Assembly (NCBI RefSeq): GCF_004364975.1
Contig: NZ_SOBW01000007.1
Span: forward strand, 62,001 to 126,000
Length of the DNA: 64,000 bases
Origin: Gelidibacter sediminis
Lineage (GTDB): Bacteria; Bacteroidota; Bacteroidia; Flavobacteriales; Flavobacteriaceae
Reading direction: 5' to 3'
The translations under genes and the position numbers were made by a program. How positions within the stretch are numbered: position 1 is the first letter of the stretch; every line of letters starts with the position of its first letter. The notes below the pieces were generated by a model. The model worked only from the letters and a program-made list of their open reading frames with translations. It made no database searches and was not told where the DNA came from. Positions 51,558-60,679 of the stretch are shown here, in pieces.

Positions 51558-52128
51558 AATAAGCAATCATTTCTGGTTCCAATCGTACTTTAAAAATAGT
51601 CAATAATTTTTTTCGACTTCTATGTAGTTTCACTTTTACAGTGTTTGGGTCCAAATTGACCACAGTTGCTATTTCAATTAAAGATAAGTCCTCAAAGTAA
51701 TATAAGGTCAAAAGAAAGCCGTCCATCTCTGGCAACAAGGCAATGCAATCTTTAATTGATTTTTGGTATTCCATCTCGGTCAAAGTATTTAAGGCATTAT
51801 CTATAGTCTGGACTTGATGCTCTGTAAATTTATCAATCGGCATATCGTTCTGATGTTTCTTGGTCTTTTTGATGCTGTCAAGACAGGTGTTGTAAGCTAC
51901 TCTATAAATATATGTTGAAAACTTTGACTCCCCCTTAAAGCTATGTAGCGATTTAAAAACCTTTATAAAGGTATCTTGCGAAGCTTCTTCAGCCTCCTCC
52001 CTATTTTTAAGCATTTTTAACGCCAATGTAAACACCAGATTTTTATACCTATCTACCAAAATGGCAAATGCATTGGCATCACCATTCAGAATTTGGTCAA
52101 TATAGATGTGGTCGTCCTTGGTGGTCAT
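51538..52128 (-). CDS. ECF-type RNA polymerase sigma factor
   Basis: A 196-residue sigma-70 family factor. Region 2: KNLVFTLALKMLKNREEAEEASQDTFIKVFKSLHSFKGESKFSTYIYRVAYNTCLDSIKK (about 28-88); region 4: CIALLPEMDGFLLTLYYFEDLSLIEIATVVNLDPNTVKVKLHRSRKKL (about 130-178). It is encoded with a putative anti-sigma downstream and faces a DUF6249 gene, both preceded by TGTAACC-N16-CGTC promoters, suggesting it drives both directions. Confidence 0.93.
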   Translation of the reverse strand: MTTKDDHIYIDQILNGDANAFAILVDRYKNLVFTLALKMLKNREEAEEASQDTFIKVFKSLHSFKGESKFSTYIYRVAYNTCLDSIKKTKKHQNDMPIDKFTEHQVQTIDNALNTLTEMEYQKSIKDCIALLPEMDGFLLTLYYFEDLSLIEIATVVNLDPNTVKVKLHRSRKKLLTIFKVRLEPEMIAYYEGQRR

Positions 52129-52136
52129 TTTAAGGT

Positions 52137-52165
52137 AAGACGATTAAAATTGAGAAGAGGTTACA
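52137..52165 (-). promoter_or_regulatory. Autoregulatory ECF promoter of the sigma gene
   Basis: Minus strand TGTAACC (52159-52165), 16-base spacer, CGTCTT (52137-52142), just upstream of ATG 52128. Same -35, spacer length and CGTC core as the divergent site at 52197-52225. Confidence 0.7.
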
Positions 52166-52196
52166 AGGAAGTTAAAAATAAATATAATGAATTTAA

Positions 52197-52225
52197 TGTA
52201 ACCTAAATCCAAAACAGGTCGTCAT
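52197..52225 (+). promoter_or_regulatory. Divergent ECF promoter of the DUF6249 gene
   Basis: TGTAACC (52197-52203), 16-base spacer, CGTCAT (52220-52225), 44 bases before ATG 52270. Confidence 0.7.
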
Positions 52226-52269
52226 AAGTAATGAACGAACTAAAATTAATCAATTAAAAACGAACAGCT

Positions 52270-52614
52270 ATGAGATCAGAATTTATTATTGTGCCACTTT
52301 TCATTGCAGCCTTTTTTGGCATCTTTTATCTTTATTTTTCAACACGAAACAAAGAGCGTTTGGCACTGATAGAAAAGGGCGCTGATGCCAGTATTTTTAT
52401 GAGAGGAAAGCAAACAACCGCCCCTATATGGAAAGTTCTCATTTTAAATTTGGCATTACTCCTTATGGGTATAGGATTGGGAATTTTTATCGCCTTGATT
52501 ATTGAAAATTATACGACATTTAATGGTGCCATTTATCCCGCTACCATTTTTCTTATGGCAGGGCTTGGATTATTAATAGGTTTCAATATGACAAAAAACC
52601 TCGAAAAGGAATAA
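52270..52614 (+). CDS. DUF6249 small membrane protein
   Basis: A 114-residue protein with helices near 5-22, 57-78 and 90-108; the first loop RNKERLALIEKGADASIF is the recurring mark of DUF6249 proteins. Because its promoter matches that of the divergent ECF sigma gene, it is probably a target of that sigma factor. A terminator follows at 52642. The function is unknown. Confidence 0.82.
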   Translation: MRSEFIIVPLFIAAFFGIFYLYFSTRNKERLALIEKGADASIFMRGKQTTAPIWKVLILNLALLLMGIGLGIFIALIIENYTTFNGAIYPATIFLMAGLGLLIGFNMTKNLEKE

Positions 52615-52641
52615 TTCCTTATTTTAAAAATTGTCTTCATC

Positions 52642-52672
52642 AAACGGTTAACATTTTGTTGGCCGTTTTTTT
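52642..52672 (+). terminator. Terminator of the DUF6249 gene
   Basis: AAACGG..AAC and GTT..CCGTTT with a short loop, followed by TTTTTTTT; 28 bases past the stop. Confidence 0.75.
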
Positions 52673-52794
52673 TATTAATAAATGTATCTTTAAAGTCTTA
52701 AGCGTTAATTTATAATTCAGCATACAAAAGTTTACACTCCTGTATTGCCACCTGCTAACCTGTACCAATATAAAAATTAGATACAAAAGGATCA

Positions 52795-53793
52795 ATGACC
52801 ATATTTCAAACAGTTTTAAAACGGACGTTCATTTTACTCACCCTATTGTGTGTTTCTTTCAGTTTTTCACAAATAAAAATTACAGATGCACAATCTCAGT
52901 ATCCTGTCTCTTATGCTACAGTTTCCTTCAACAATGGCAACGGACTATTTGCCAATGATGAAGGCGAATTTGTCTTTTCAAAAAAACTCTATCCAGACAT
53001 TGATACTCTGTACATCTCTGCCTTAGGCTATAAAGAATTGAAAATAGCGACCACAAATTTGCCTAAAATTATTCAGATGCAAACTGAAACTAATGCATTG
53101 GACGAAGTATTAATCACTGCAAAATTAGATCGCAAATATAAAGTGGAAGACATTAAACCATATTTAGATGACGATTACTACCATTGTTGGTTGCCCACTA
53201 TAGAATCTGAAATTGCTGTGTATTTCAACAATCCTGACGAAGCGTTAAAAAAAATCACCAAAGTACACTTTCCAGTGACTCTAGAGTCAAAGGACTGGGA
53301 GAAAAGAAAACGTTCCAATGCTGACAAAAAATCATTTTCAACTTTATTTAAGATGAAATTTTACAATAACGAGAACGGCTATCCAGGCAAAGAACTCACA
53401 TACAAGACACTAGTGGTTAGAGCAACTGAAAAAGGTGGTGATGCCATAATTTTTGATGTGTCAGAAGAAGATATATTTATACCACAATCAGGCATCTTTG
53501 TATCCCTTCAAGTTTTAGGTTATACAGACAGCAACGGTAAATTGTTATCAAATAAGAAGTATAAAGAAATCAAATCGAGAGATGGCAGCATAGTAAAAAT
53601 TCCAACTAATTTTCGACCGTTACTCCCATTTACCGATAAAATTCCTCAAAATAATACCTATATTAAACGGGTGTTTGTGAACGGAAATAATTGGACCAGA
53701 TTTGAGACAAATAGTGGATTTCAATCCACCTTATTGCAAGCAGGCCTTAACAACTATGGCATGGGCATAACTTTTAACGTTTATAAAGACTAA
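52795..53793 (+). CDS. Secreted protein with a carboxypeptidase-like regulatory domain
   Basis: A 332-residue exported protein: signal peptide to VSFSFSQ, a CarboxypepD_reg-like Ig fold (about 27-100: IKITDAQSQYPVSYATVSF, GLFANDEGEFVFS, DTLYISALGYKEL), then a 230-residue C-terminal part with no recognised domain. The N-terminal fold is like that of SusC-type proteins, but the barrel is absent. The next gene starts 6 bases after its stop. The function is unknown. Confidence 0.8.
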   Translation: MTIFQTVLKRTFILLTLLCVSFSFSQIKITDAQSQYPVSYATVSFNNGNGLFANDEGEFVFSKKLYPDIDTLYISALGYKELKIATTNLPKIIQMQTETNALDEVLITAKLDRKYKVEDIKPYLDDDYYHCWLPTIESEIAVYFNNPDEALKKITKVHFPVTLESKDWEKRKRSNADKKSFSTLFKMKFYNNENGYPGKELTYKTLVVRATEKGGDAIIFDVSEEDIFIPQSGIFVSLQVLGYTDSNGKLLSNKKYKEIKSRDGSIVKIPTNFRPLLPFTDKIPQNNTYIKRVFVNGNNWTRFETNSGFQSTLLQAGLNNYGMGITFNVYKD

Positions 53794-53799
53794 CTCTAT

Positions 53800-54159
53800 A
53801 TGATTTACCCTTGGCACCTCTATCTTATGGCCGCAATTTATATTTTAGCTGGGATGATGCACTTTATTAAGCCTAAAATGTATCTCAGAATTATGCCAAG
53901 ATATTTACCTAATCCTAAACTCTTAGTCTTATTAAGCGGTTTGGCAGAAATTATGTTGGGCATAGGTTTGTGCTTCCCTGAGACAAAAAACAGTGCTATT
54001 TCGGGTATCATTGCCATGCTCATGGTGTTTTTATTGGTACACTTTTATATGCTATCCAGCAAAAAAGCAGGCGCTGGCATTCCACAGTGGGTTCTGATTC
54101 TAAGAATTCCTTTGCAATTTGGTCTGATGTATTGGGCGTACTATTATTTAGCTCTTTAA
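53800..54159 (+). CDS. DoxX-like four-helix membrane protein
   Basis: A 119-residue membrane protein with four helices: YLMAAIYILAGMMHFIKP, LVLLSGLAEIMLGIGL, AISGIIAMLMVFLLVHFYML and WVLILRIPLQFGLMYWAYYYL. The AGMMHFIKPKMYLRIMP, LSGLAEIMLGIGL and LRIPLQ motifs are those of the DoxX/MauE fold. Usually linked to redox functions, but no active cysteines are present. It is coupled to the preceding exported protein (6-base gap). Confidence 0.82.
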   Translation: MIYPWHLYLMAAIYILAGMMHFIKPKMYLRIMPRYLPNPKLLVLLSGLAEIMLGIGLCFPETKNSAISGIIAMLMVFLLVHFYMLSSKKAGAGIPQWVLILRIPLQFGLMYWAYYYLAL

Positions 54160-54208
54160 TTTCTACCATTAATATAGTATCTTCGAAATCTTAATTGTTT
54201 AAACTAAT

Positions 54209-56092
54209 ATGAAACCATCAAACGCTTTACTGTACTTTATTTTACTGATTATGACAAGTTGTGGGCAACCAAAAGTAGTGGAACCAGAAGTGTATACCTA
54301 TGTAGAAGAATCACACTCTTATGCTAAGCCAAATAATGCATTTATTACGCATCTAAAACTGGATATCTCAGTCAATTTTGAGACTGAAATTATCAGTGGA
54401 ACAGCCACTTATGATATCAAAAACAATAACAGCACCCAAATTGTTTTAGATTCAAAGCATTTAGACATTGAATCTGTTACTGCCGATGGCAAAGAAACTG
54501 AATTTTCATTGGGAGCCAAGGACAAACAATTAGGACAAGCTTTAACGGTTACGATTGGCAAAAACACAAAACAAATTGAAATTGTTTATAAAACTACAAA
54601 AGACACCGAAGCATTACAATGGTTAAAAGCACAGCAAACCGCTGACAAAACCCATCCCTTTCTCTTTACTCAAGGTCAAGCAATTTTAACCAGAACATGG
54701 ATTCCTATTCAAGACAGTCCACAAATCCGATTAACGTATGAAGCCAATGTTAAAGTCCCTAAAGGATTGATGGCCGTGATGAGCGCTGAGAATCCGAAGG
54801 AAAAATCTCAAGATGGACTTTATCATTTTAAAATGAAACAACCTATTCCGGCATATCTCATTGCTCTAGCCGTAGGAAGTTTTGAATATAAGGCCATTAG
54901 TGAACGTACGGGAGTTTATGCAGAAAAAACAATGCTGACTAAGGTGCACGATGAATTTTCAGATATGGATAAAATGGTAGCTGCGGCAGAAGCGCTTTAT
55001 GGCAAATACGCCTGGGATCAGTTTGATGTGATTGTATTACCACCAAGCTTCCCTTTTGGAGGTATGGAAAATCCGCGATTGACTTTTGCAACCCCTACTG
55101 TAATTGCTGGCGATAAAAGTTTAACTTCATTGATAGCGCATGAATTAGCGCATTCATGGTCAGGGAATTTGGTGACCAATGCAACATGGAATGATTTTTG
55201 GCTTAATGAAGGGTTTACAGTGTACTTTGAAATGCGCATTATGGAGGCTCTATATGGTAAAGAACGTGCCGATATGCTGGCATTAATAAGCCGTCAAGAT
55301 TTAGATGAAGAATTGGAAAGTCTAAAGGATACCCCAAATGCCACTAAGTTAAAATTGGATTTGAAAGGTAAAAACCCTGATGATGGCATGAACAGTATTG
55401 CATATGATAAAGGTTATCTATTGCTAAGAACTTTGGAAGAAACTGTTGGCCGCGACAAATTTGATGCCTTTTTGAAACAGTATTTTAAGGAACATGCGTT
55501 TTCTACCATGACTACAGAAAAGTTTGGAACTTATCTCAATACCAACTTGCTAGAGAAACATCAAATCACTTTTAACATGGACGAATGGATCAATCAACCT
55601 GGGGTGCCTGAAAATCAGGCGGTTATTAATTCTGACAAGTTTACAAATGTCAAACGGACTCTAGAAGAATTTTTAACCACTGGCAAAATTGATACATCAA
55701 TTACCACAGAATGGACCTCACAAGAATGGGTCTATTTCATCAGAAATTTCCCAAAAACGATGACGGTTGATCAGATGAAACATCTAGACTCCGCCTTTAA
55801 TTTTACCAACTCTAGCAACTCCTATATCCAGATGGTGTGGTATGAGCAAGCCTTAAATCATGATTACCACGGAAATAATGTAGATCAAAAGATTGAAGCT
55901 TTTTTAACTTCTGTGGGCCGCCGTTGGTATGTGGAAACAATTTTTAAAGCTTTTAAAAGAAATAATAGGTTGGAAGATGCTTTGAAAATTTACGAGAAAT
56001 CTCGACCAAATTACCATTCTGTTACTGCAACTACTATAGATGACTTATTAGGCTATGAGCCAGAACCTGAAGAGGAAGAGTTGCTGAAGTAA
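54209..56092 (+). CDS. M1 family zinc aminopeptidase, lipoprotein
   Basis: A 627-residue aminopeptidase N/LTA4 hydrolase-type enzyme with lipobox TSCGQ (Cys19). The exopeptidase motif is GGMENPRL (about 284) and the zinc site is HELAHSWSGNLVTNATWNDFWLNE (HExxH-18-E, about 310-333); the catalytic tyrosine is in AYDKGYLLL. A C-terminal helical domain (about 480-620) resembles leukotriene A4 hydrolase. It would remove N-terminal residues from peptides in the periplasm or at the surface. Confidence 0.94.
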   Translation: MKPSNALLYFILLIMTSCGQPKVVEPEVYTYVEESHSYAKPNNAFITHLKLDISVNFETEIISGTATYDIKNNNSTQIVLDSKHLDIESVTADGKETEFSLGAKDKQLGQALTVTIGKNTKQIEIVYKTTKDTEALQWLKAQQTADKTHPFLFTQGQAILTRTWIPIQDSPQIRLTYEANVKVPKGLMAVMSAENPKEKSQDGLYHFKMKQPIPAYLIALAVGSFEYKAISERTGVYAEKTMLTKVHDEFSDMDKMVAAAEALYGKYAWDQFDVIVLPPSFPFGGMENPRLTFATPTVIAGDKSLTSLIAHELAHSWSGNLVTNATWNDFWLNEGFTVYFEMRIMEALYGKERADMLALISRQDLDEELESLKDTPNATKLKLDLKGKNPDDGMNSIAYDKGYLLLRTLEETVGRDKFDAFLKQYFKEHAFSTMTTEKFGTYLNTNLLEKHQITFNMDEWINQPGVPENQAVINSDKFTNVKRTLEEFLTTGKIDTSITTEWTSQEWVYFIRNFPKTMTVDQMKHLDSAFNFTNSSNSYIQMVWYEQALNHDYHGNNVDQKIEAFLTSVGRRWYVETIFKAFKRNNRLEDALKIYEKSRPNYHSVTATTIDDLLGYEPEPEEEELLK

Positions 56093-56101
56093 TCTTTTAG
56101 A

Positions 56102-56785
56102 CTATTCCACTGGAAAATCAAAATAGGTGTCCGGAAAAGGTTCCCATCTTAAGGTAAAATGCCACCACTCTTTTGGATAATTCCTGAAGTTATGAGCTTG
56201 CATAACTGTTTGGAGAAGATGCCTATTTTGTTGTTGGACCTTTGAAATGTGTGCATAAGATAACCATGATTGTTCTCCAAAAAAATCATAGTCACCACCC
56301 ATATCTAATGGCTCTCCCGTATCGCCATCAGTAATGGTCAAATCTATAGTACTCCCTCTACTATGCCCTGATTTGGAAGCAATATAACCTTCACTAAACA
56401 AATGTTGTTTTGGAACTTCAGGGTAAAACTCCCGTTTAGTGATTGTATCCTCCAAATTCTTGGCCCATGCCACAAAATGATTCACGGCCTGTTGTGGCCG
56501 ATAACCATCATATACCTTCAAACAAAGATTTTGGGATCTAAGCGCCTCTTGTACTTTTTGCAATGCTATAGCAGCCTCTTTCGTCAAAATTAATTTGTTG
56601 GCATGATAGCCATCAATCTTATGGCCTACAAAATTATGTTCAGTGAAGTAGCGCAATTCTACATCCAGATCAGGTATGTAATCTTCAACATAAACAAAAC
56701 CCTCAGGAAGGGGGGTAATTGGCAATTTTGTAAAGGCAAAGCCCAAGACCACGAACACTAAAATCAATCCTTTGTTTTTCATCAT
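56102..56785 (-). CDS. D-alanyl-D-alanine dipeptidase (VanX/DdpX-like, M15D)
   Basis: A 227-residue exported zinc dipeptidase. The M15 zinc-binding motif is SGHSRGSTIDLTI (SxHxxGxxxD, about 136), and the last zinc histidine with its glutamate is in KEWWHFTL (about 213). Other marks: YDGYRPQQAV, VELRYFTEHNFVG. It has a signal peptide without lipobox. VanX-like enzymes hydrolyse D-Ala-D-Ala; outside resistance clusters they recycle wall peptides. No VanA/VanH homologue is near, so resistance is unlikely. It is convergent with the M1 gene. Confidence 0.9.
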   Translation of the reverse strand: MMKNKGLILVFVVLGFAFTKLPITPLPEGFVYVEDYIPDLDVELRYFTEHNFVGHKIDGYHANKLILTKEAAIALQKVQEALRSQNLCLKVYDGYRPQQAVNHFVAWAKNLEDTITKREFYPEVPKQHLFSEGYIASKSGHSRGSTIDLTITDGDTGEPLDMGGDYDFFGEQSWLSYAHISKVQQQNRHLLQTVMQAHNFRNYPKEWWHFTLRWEPFPDTYFDFPVE

Positions 56786-56815
56786 AGTTATGCTAATTTA
56801 GATAAAAATTAAACT

Positions 56816-57412
56816 ATGAACTTATTTTCTGCTGAAAAAACGCATCTCATACTACCAAATGCAGAAGTTCTTTACATTCCTAATTTCTATACTAAAGAGA
56901 AGGCAGAACATATCTTTCAAATTCTCAAAGATTCAACTCCCTGGCAGCAAGATGTTATAAAAATTTTTGGAAAAACTCATATTCAACCCCGGTTAACCGC
57001 CTTATTTGCTACCAACTCGAAACCGTATGCTTATTCAAACATTATCATGACACCAACACTAATGTCAGAACCACTGATGCAAATTAAAACAGAGGTTGAA
57101 CGCTATTGCAGCCACACATTTACAACGGTTTTACTAAATTTATACAGGCATGGTGCTGACAGTAATGGATGGCATGCTGATAATGAGAAAGAATTAGGAA
57201 AAAACCCAGTGATAGCCTCTCTAAGTTTTGGAGCCACAAGAAGTTTTCATTTTAAACATCGCACTCTAAAGACAGAAAGATATAAACTCCTACTAGAATC
57301 TGGAAGTTTATTAATTATGAAAGGTGAAATGCAACATTTTTGGTTGCACCAAGTTCCGAAGACCAAAAAGAAGGTGGGTGAACGTATTAATCTTACCTTT
57401 AGAACCATATAA
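56816..57412 (+). CDS. AlkB-type alpha-ketoglutarate-dependent dioxygenase
   Basis: A 198-residue Fe(II)/2-oxoglutarate dioxygenase. Iron ligands are in GWHADNEKE (HxD, about 122-124) and MQHFWLHQVPK (His about 183); 2-oxoglutarate-binding arginines are in RINLTFR. Also PRLTALFA and ASLSFGATRSFHFKHR. AlkB enzymes repair alkylated DNA or RNA bases; this one is closest in layout to the ALKBH2/3-like bacterial group. It is single-gene with a terminator. Confidence 0.93.
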   Translation: MNLFSAEKTHLILPNAEVLYIPNFYTKEKAEHIFQILKDSTPWQQDVIKIFGKTHIQPRLTALFATNSKPYAYSNIIMTPTLMSEPLMQIKTEVERYCSHTFTTVLLNLYRHGADSNGWHADNEKELGKNPVIASLSFGATRSFHFKHRTLKTERYKLLLESGSLLIMKGEMQHFWLHQVPKTKKKVGERINLTFRTI

Positions 57413-57419
57413 AAAAGAA

Positions 57420-57448
57420 AGAACCGAGGTCCCTCAACCTCGGTTCTT
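57420..57448 (+). terminator. Terminator of alkB-like gene
   Basis: AGAACCGAGG and CCTCGGTTCT with an eight-base loop; 8 bases past the stop. The remaining ~300 bases to 57779 show no gene; a TATCTTCG box is at about 57753. Confidence 0.8.
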
Positions 57449-57779
57449 CTAATTTGCGTTTTTTATGATGTGTAGATTTAGGGTTGCTAAGTCAACAACA
57501 TATGCAAATATTAATTAATTAATCCATTGTACAAAAACCTAAATTTCGGTACACTTCAAAGATAGAACTATTATTGAATCCATCTGTTCAAATACATAAT
57601 AAATCGATGAAATACATATAATTTTAACATTTGATGATGAAAAGCGACATTTTAACGACAAAATACATTCTTGATGTCTGAAATAAAGTTATAATTCCAC
57701 ATCATATTTTTGATATTTAACCGTTTCATCATATAAATTAATTGTGGTGACGTATCTTCGTTACTATAAAATAAATGGT

Positions 57780-58700
57780 ATGAAAACAATATATCTTTTT
57801 TTAAGCCTAACCACCATTCTTTCCTATGGTCAAGCAACAGATTATTCAGAAAAGGAATTGGCTATTTCAAAATGGATTGATGGTAGTCTCATGGTTCCAA
57901 ATTCTGGTGCTGACAAATTAGCCATCATCATTGGTGGTTCCGGCCCAACAGATAGAGACGGGAATCAGAATTTCTTAAAAACTAATAATCTTAAAAAACT
58001 TGCTCAAGAGTTGGCTCTAAGTGGTATTGCCACGTTTAGGTATGACAAGCGTATTGTGAAACAGATAAAAATGAAATCTGTCGATCCAAATATAAAGTTT
58101 GACGATTTCATTTCAGATGCCATAGCGGTGGTCAATTTTTTCAAATCCAAACAAGAATTTAAACACCTCTATATTATCGGGCATAGTCAAGGCAGTTTAA
58201 TAGGTATGTTGGCGGCACAGGAGGGTGTAGATGGTATCATTTCTCTAGCGGGTGCGGGCCAATCTATAGACGCTGTAATAATAGAGCAGGTTGAGAAAAC
58301 AGCACCGATGTTTACTGAAGACACCAAGCGCGCTTTTGATATATTAAAAAGTGGAAAAAAAACTACCGATTACCCTCCTGCCCTCGCATCAATTTTTGAC
58401 AGTAGTGTTCAGGAATTTATGATGAGTTGGATGAAGTATGATCCAGCCGAAGTTATCAAATCTTTAGAAATTCCAATTCTACTAATTAATGGTACGAAAG
58501 ACTTACAAGTAAGCTCAGCCGAAGCGGAGTTGTTACACAACGCCTCTAGTCAGTCCAAACTCAAGCTTATTGACAATATGAACCATGTGCTCTTTATTAT
58601 ACAGGGCGATGATCAAGAAAACGCAAAATCGTATAATGATTCTAATGGAAAGATTTCGGAAGCGCTCGTAAATTCTATTGTAGAATTTATCAATACATAA
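57780..58700 (+). CDS. Exported alpha/beta hydrolase
   Basis: A 306-residue serine hydrolase with signal peptide (MKTIYLFLSLTTILSYGQ). Seen: IIGGSGPTDRDGN (oxyanion-side), FRYDKR, the nucleophile elbow GHSQGSLIG (Ser about 141), a likely acid D in INGTKDLQV and catalytic His in NMNHVLF near the C-terminus. It resembles the BAAT/YuaR type hydrolases; the substrate is unknown. The frame could start at 57744 (GTG), but ATG 57780 carries the signal peptide. A terminator follows at 58723. Confidence 0.85.
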   Translation: MKTIYLFLSLTTILSYGQATDYSEKELAISKWIDGSLMVPNSGADKLAIIIGGSGPTDRDGNQNFLKTNNLKKLAQELALSGIATFRYDKRIVKQIKMKSVDPNIKFDDFISDAIAVVNFFKSKQEFKHLYIIGHSQGSLIGMLAAQEGVDGIISLAGAGQSIDAVIIEQVEKTAPMFTEDTKRAFDILKSGKKTTDYPPALASIFDSSVQEFMMSWMKYDPAEVIKSLEIPILLINGTKDLQVSSAEAELLHNASSQSKLKLIDNMNHVLFIIQGDDQENAKSYNDSNGKISEALVNSIVEFINT

Positions 58701-58722
58701 ACCCCATCTGTATTAGTGATAA

Positions 58723-58750
58723 AAAAAGCACCTCTTTCAAGGTGCTTTTT
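58723..58750. terminator. Terminator after the alpha/beta hydrolase
   Basis: AAAAAGCACC and GGTGCTTTTT pair perfectly with an eight-base loop and poly-T; 22 bases past the stop. Confidence 0.85.
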
Positions 58751-58865
58751 TACTAACTAACCAACCAAAATGTAATATTAACTTCTCTAAAGGTTAACTA
58801 CTCCTTTTTTGTAATATAGAGCATAATTAATTACACTAATAGCTTTTCAAATTCCGTGCCATATT

Positions 58866-58873
58866 TAAATTTG
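58866..58873 (+). promoter_or_regulatory. -7 box of the DUF819 gene
   Basis: TAAATTTG, 46 bases before ATG 58919. Confidence 0.4.
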
Positions 58874-58918
58874 TCATCAGAATAATTATCCTTATTTTGC
58901 GACTCAAATCCACAATAC

Positions 58919-60628
58919 ATGCGTTCATATTTTAAATTGCTACTAGTTTTTTGTCTACTATGCCTATCTTCAGCAACCATTAAGGCTCAATCCTTAATAA
59001 TTGATAAGGCTAGCGAGAATTACTCAGAAAACTTTAATGTTCCCGTCGCTATAGATTCTACTACATTCGACAGGTTCCAAATCAAACTATCTACTACAAA
59101 TCCATCATTGGTCATCAATCAAATTGTTCTCAATGAAAAATTTTCTAGAGGCACCTTAAAGTTTTCCTCTGCAGGCTCCATCTATACAATTGATTATCAA
59201 AGTGAAGGACCTATTTCAATTACCAAAAAAGAGAAATTACTAGATTTAAAACTGAACACTAATAGCCGATTTTCCGAAGAAAATCTAATTGTTATAAATG
59301 AGAGTACATTTTATAATAATGATGCGCCACTCACACTGTCCAGCAAGATTAAACCATCTACAGTGAATCAATTTGTGTTGTTTAAAAATGATGCTATTGT
59401 TTTTGGCCTGTTGATGTTGGCACTTGGATTTGTCTTTTACACAGAATCTAAAAAGCAAGGATTTTGGCCAAAATTCTATAAATACATTCCAGGACTTCTA
59501 ATGTGCTACATGATTCCGGCAGTATTCAACTCATTAGGATTAATCTCGGCTGATGTTTCGGAAACGTATTATATTGCGAGTAGATATCTATTACCAGCAT
59601 CCTTAGTCCTCCTTACAATCAGTATTGATTTAAAAGCCGTTTTTAATTTGGGCTGGAAAGCCTTGGTCATGTTCTTTACGGGAACTATCGGCATTATCAT
59701 TGGTGGGCCAATTGCAATATTGATCATCTCTACCTTTTCTCCAGAAACGGTTGGAGGTGCAGGTTTTGACGCTGTATGGCGTGGATTGGCAACTTTGGCA
59801 GGTAGTTGGATTGGCGGTGGTGCCAACCAAGCCGCTATGCTCGAGATTTACGGATTTAATCAAGAACTGTACGGGGGCATGGTTTTGGTAGATATTGTTG
59901 TGGCTAACATATGGATGGCTGTACTTTTACTAGGCATTGGAAAACGTGAAAAAATTGACAATTGGTTAAAAGCAGACAATACTGCCATTAATGAACTACA
60001 AAAGAAAGTTCAAAATTTTAGCGAAAAAATCACCCGCATCCCATCCTTAACAGATTTACTAATCATATTGATGTTTGCATTTGTCGCTGTAGGCATTGCC
60101 CATTTTGGAGCTGACCATATTTCTACCTACCTATCCAATAATTTTGAAGCAGTAAGCAATCCGAGAAGCGCTTTATCCTCTTTTGGAAGTCAATTCTTCT
60201 GGTTGATATCTATTGCCACTTTTATTGGAATCTTATTGTCATTTACACCGGCAAAAAATTATGAAGGCGCAGGCGCCAGTAAAATTGGAAGCATTTTCAT
60301 TTATATTTTGGTGGCAACTATTGGAATGAAAATGGACTTAGGAAAAATATTTGAAAATCCAGGCTTGATTTTAATTGGATTAGTGTGGATGACCATTCAC
60401 GCCGTACTTCTTATTGTTATTGCCAAATTGATTAAAGCGCCTTACTTTTTCTTGGCTGTTGGAAGTCAGGCAAATGTTGGTGGGGCAGCCTCTGCACCTG
60501 TGGTTGCTGCAGCCTTCCACCCATCGTTGGCAACGGTTGGTGCGCTCTTAGCCGTGTTTGGTTATGTAGTAGGAACCTATGGCGCCCTTTTATGCGCTGA
60601 GTTGATGAGAATAGTTGCCGTAGGTTAG
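58919..60628 (+). CDS. DUF819 membrane protein with an N-terminal cohesin-like domain
   Basis: A 569-residue protein. A signal peptide (MRSYFKLLLVFC...IKAQ) precedes a domain of about 130 residues (25-155: NFNVPVAID, FQIKLSTTNPSLVINQIVL, GTLKFSS..GSIYTIDYQ, LLDLKLNTN) whose strand pattern and ending resemble a cohesin fold. From residue 157 come some ten helices with the DUF819 signatures GSWIGGGANQAAM, VGSQANVGGAASAPVVAAAFHPSL and GTYGALL. DUF819 proteins are probable transporters of unknown substrate; the extra outer domain is unusual and might bind a ligand or carbohydrate. Confidence 0.8.
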   Translation: MRSYFKLLLVFCLLCLSSATIKAQSLIIDKASENYSENFNVPVAIDSTTFDRFQIKLSTTNPSLVINQIVLNEKFSRGTLKFSSAGSIYTIDYQSEGPISITKKEKLLDLKLNTNSRFSEENLIVINESTFYNNDAPLTLSSKIKPSTVNQFVLFKNDAIVFGLLMLALGFVFYTESKKQGFWPKFYKYIPGLLMCYMIPAVFNSLGLISADVSETYYIASRYLLPASLVLLTISIDLKAVFNLGWKALVMFFTGTIGIIIGGPIAILIISTFSPETVGGAGFDAVWRGLATLAGSWIGGGANQAAMLEIYGFNQELYGGMVLVDIVVANIWMAVLLLGIGKREKIDNWLKADNTAINELQKKVQNFSEKITRIPSLTDLLIILMFAFVAVGIAHFGADHISTYLSNNFEAVSNPRSALSSFGSQFFWLISIATFIGILLSFTPAKNYEGAGASKIGSIFIYILVATIGMKMDLGKIFENPGLILIGLVWMTIHAVLLIVIAKLIKAPYFFLAVGSQANVGGAASAPVVAAAFHPSLATVGALLAVFGYVVGTYGALLCAELMRIVAVG

Positions 60629-60679
60629 TATATAAAGGAATTTTATAAGATATTTGCCCACCAAAATTTTAAAATTTAA

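Noticed and set aside
56102-56785. Vancomycin-resistance gene (vanX)
   Set aside because: No vanA, vanH or VanRS-like neighbours; Gram-negative hosts carry such dipeptidases for wall recycling.
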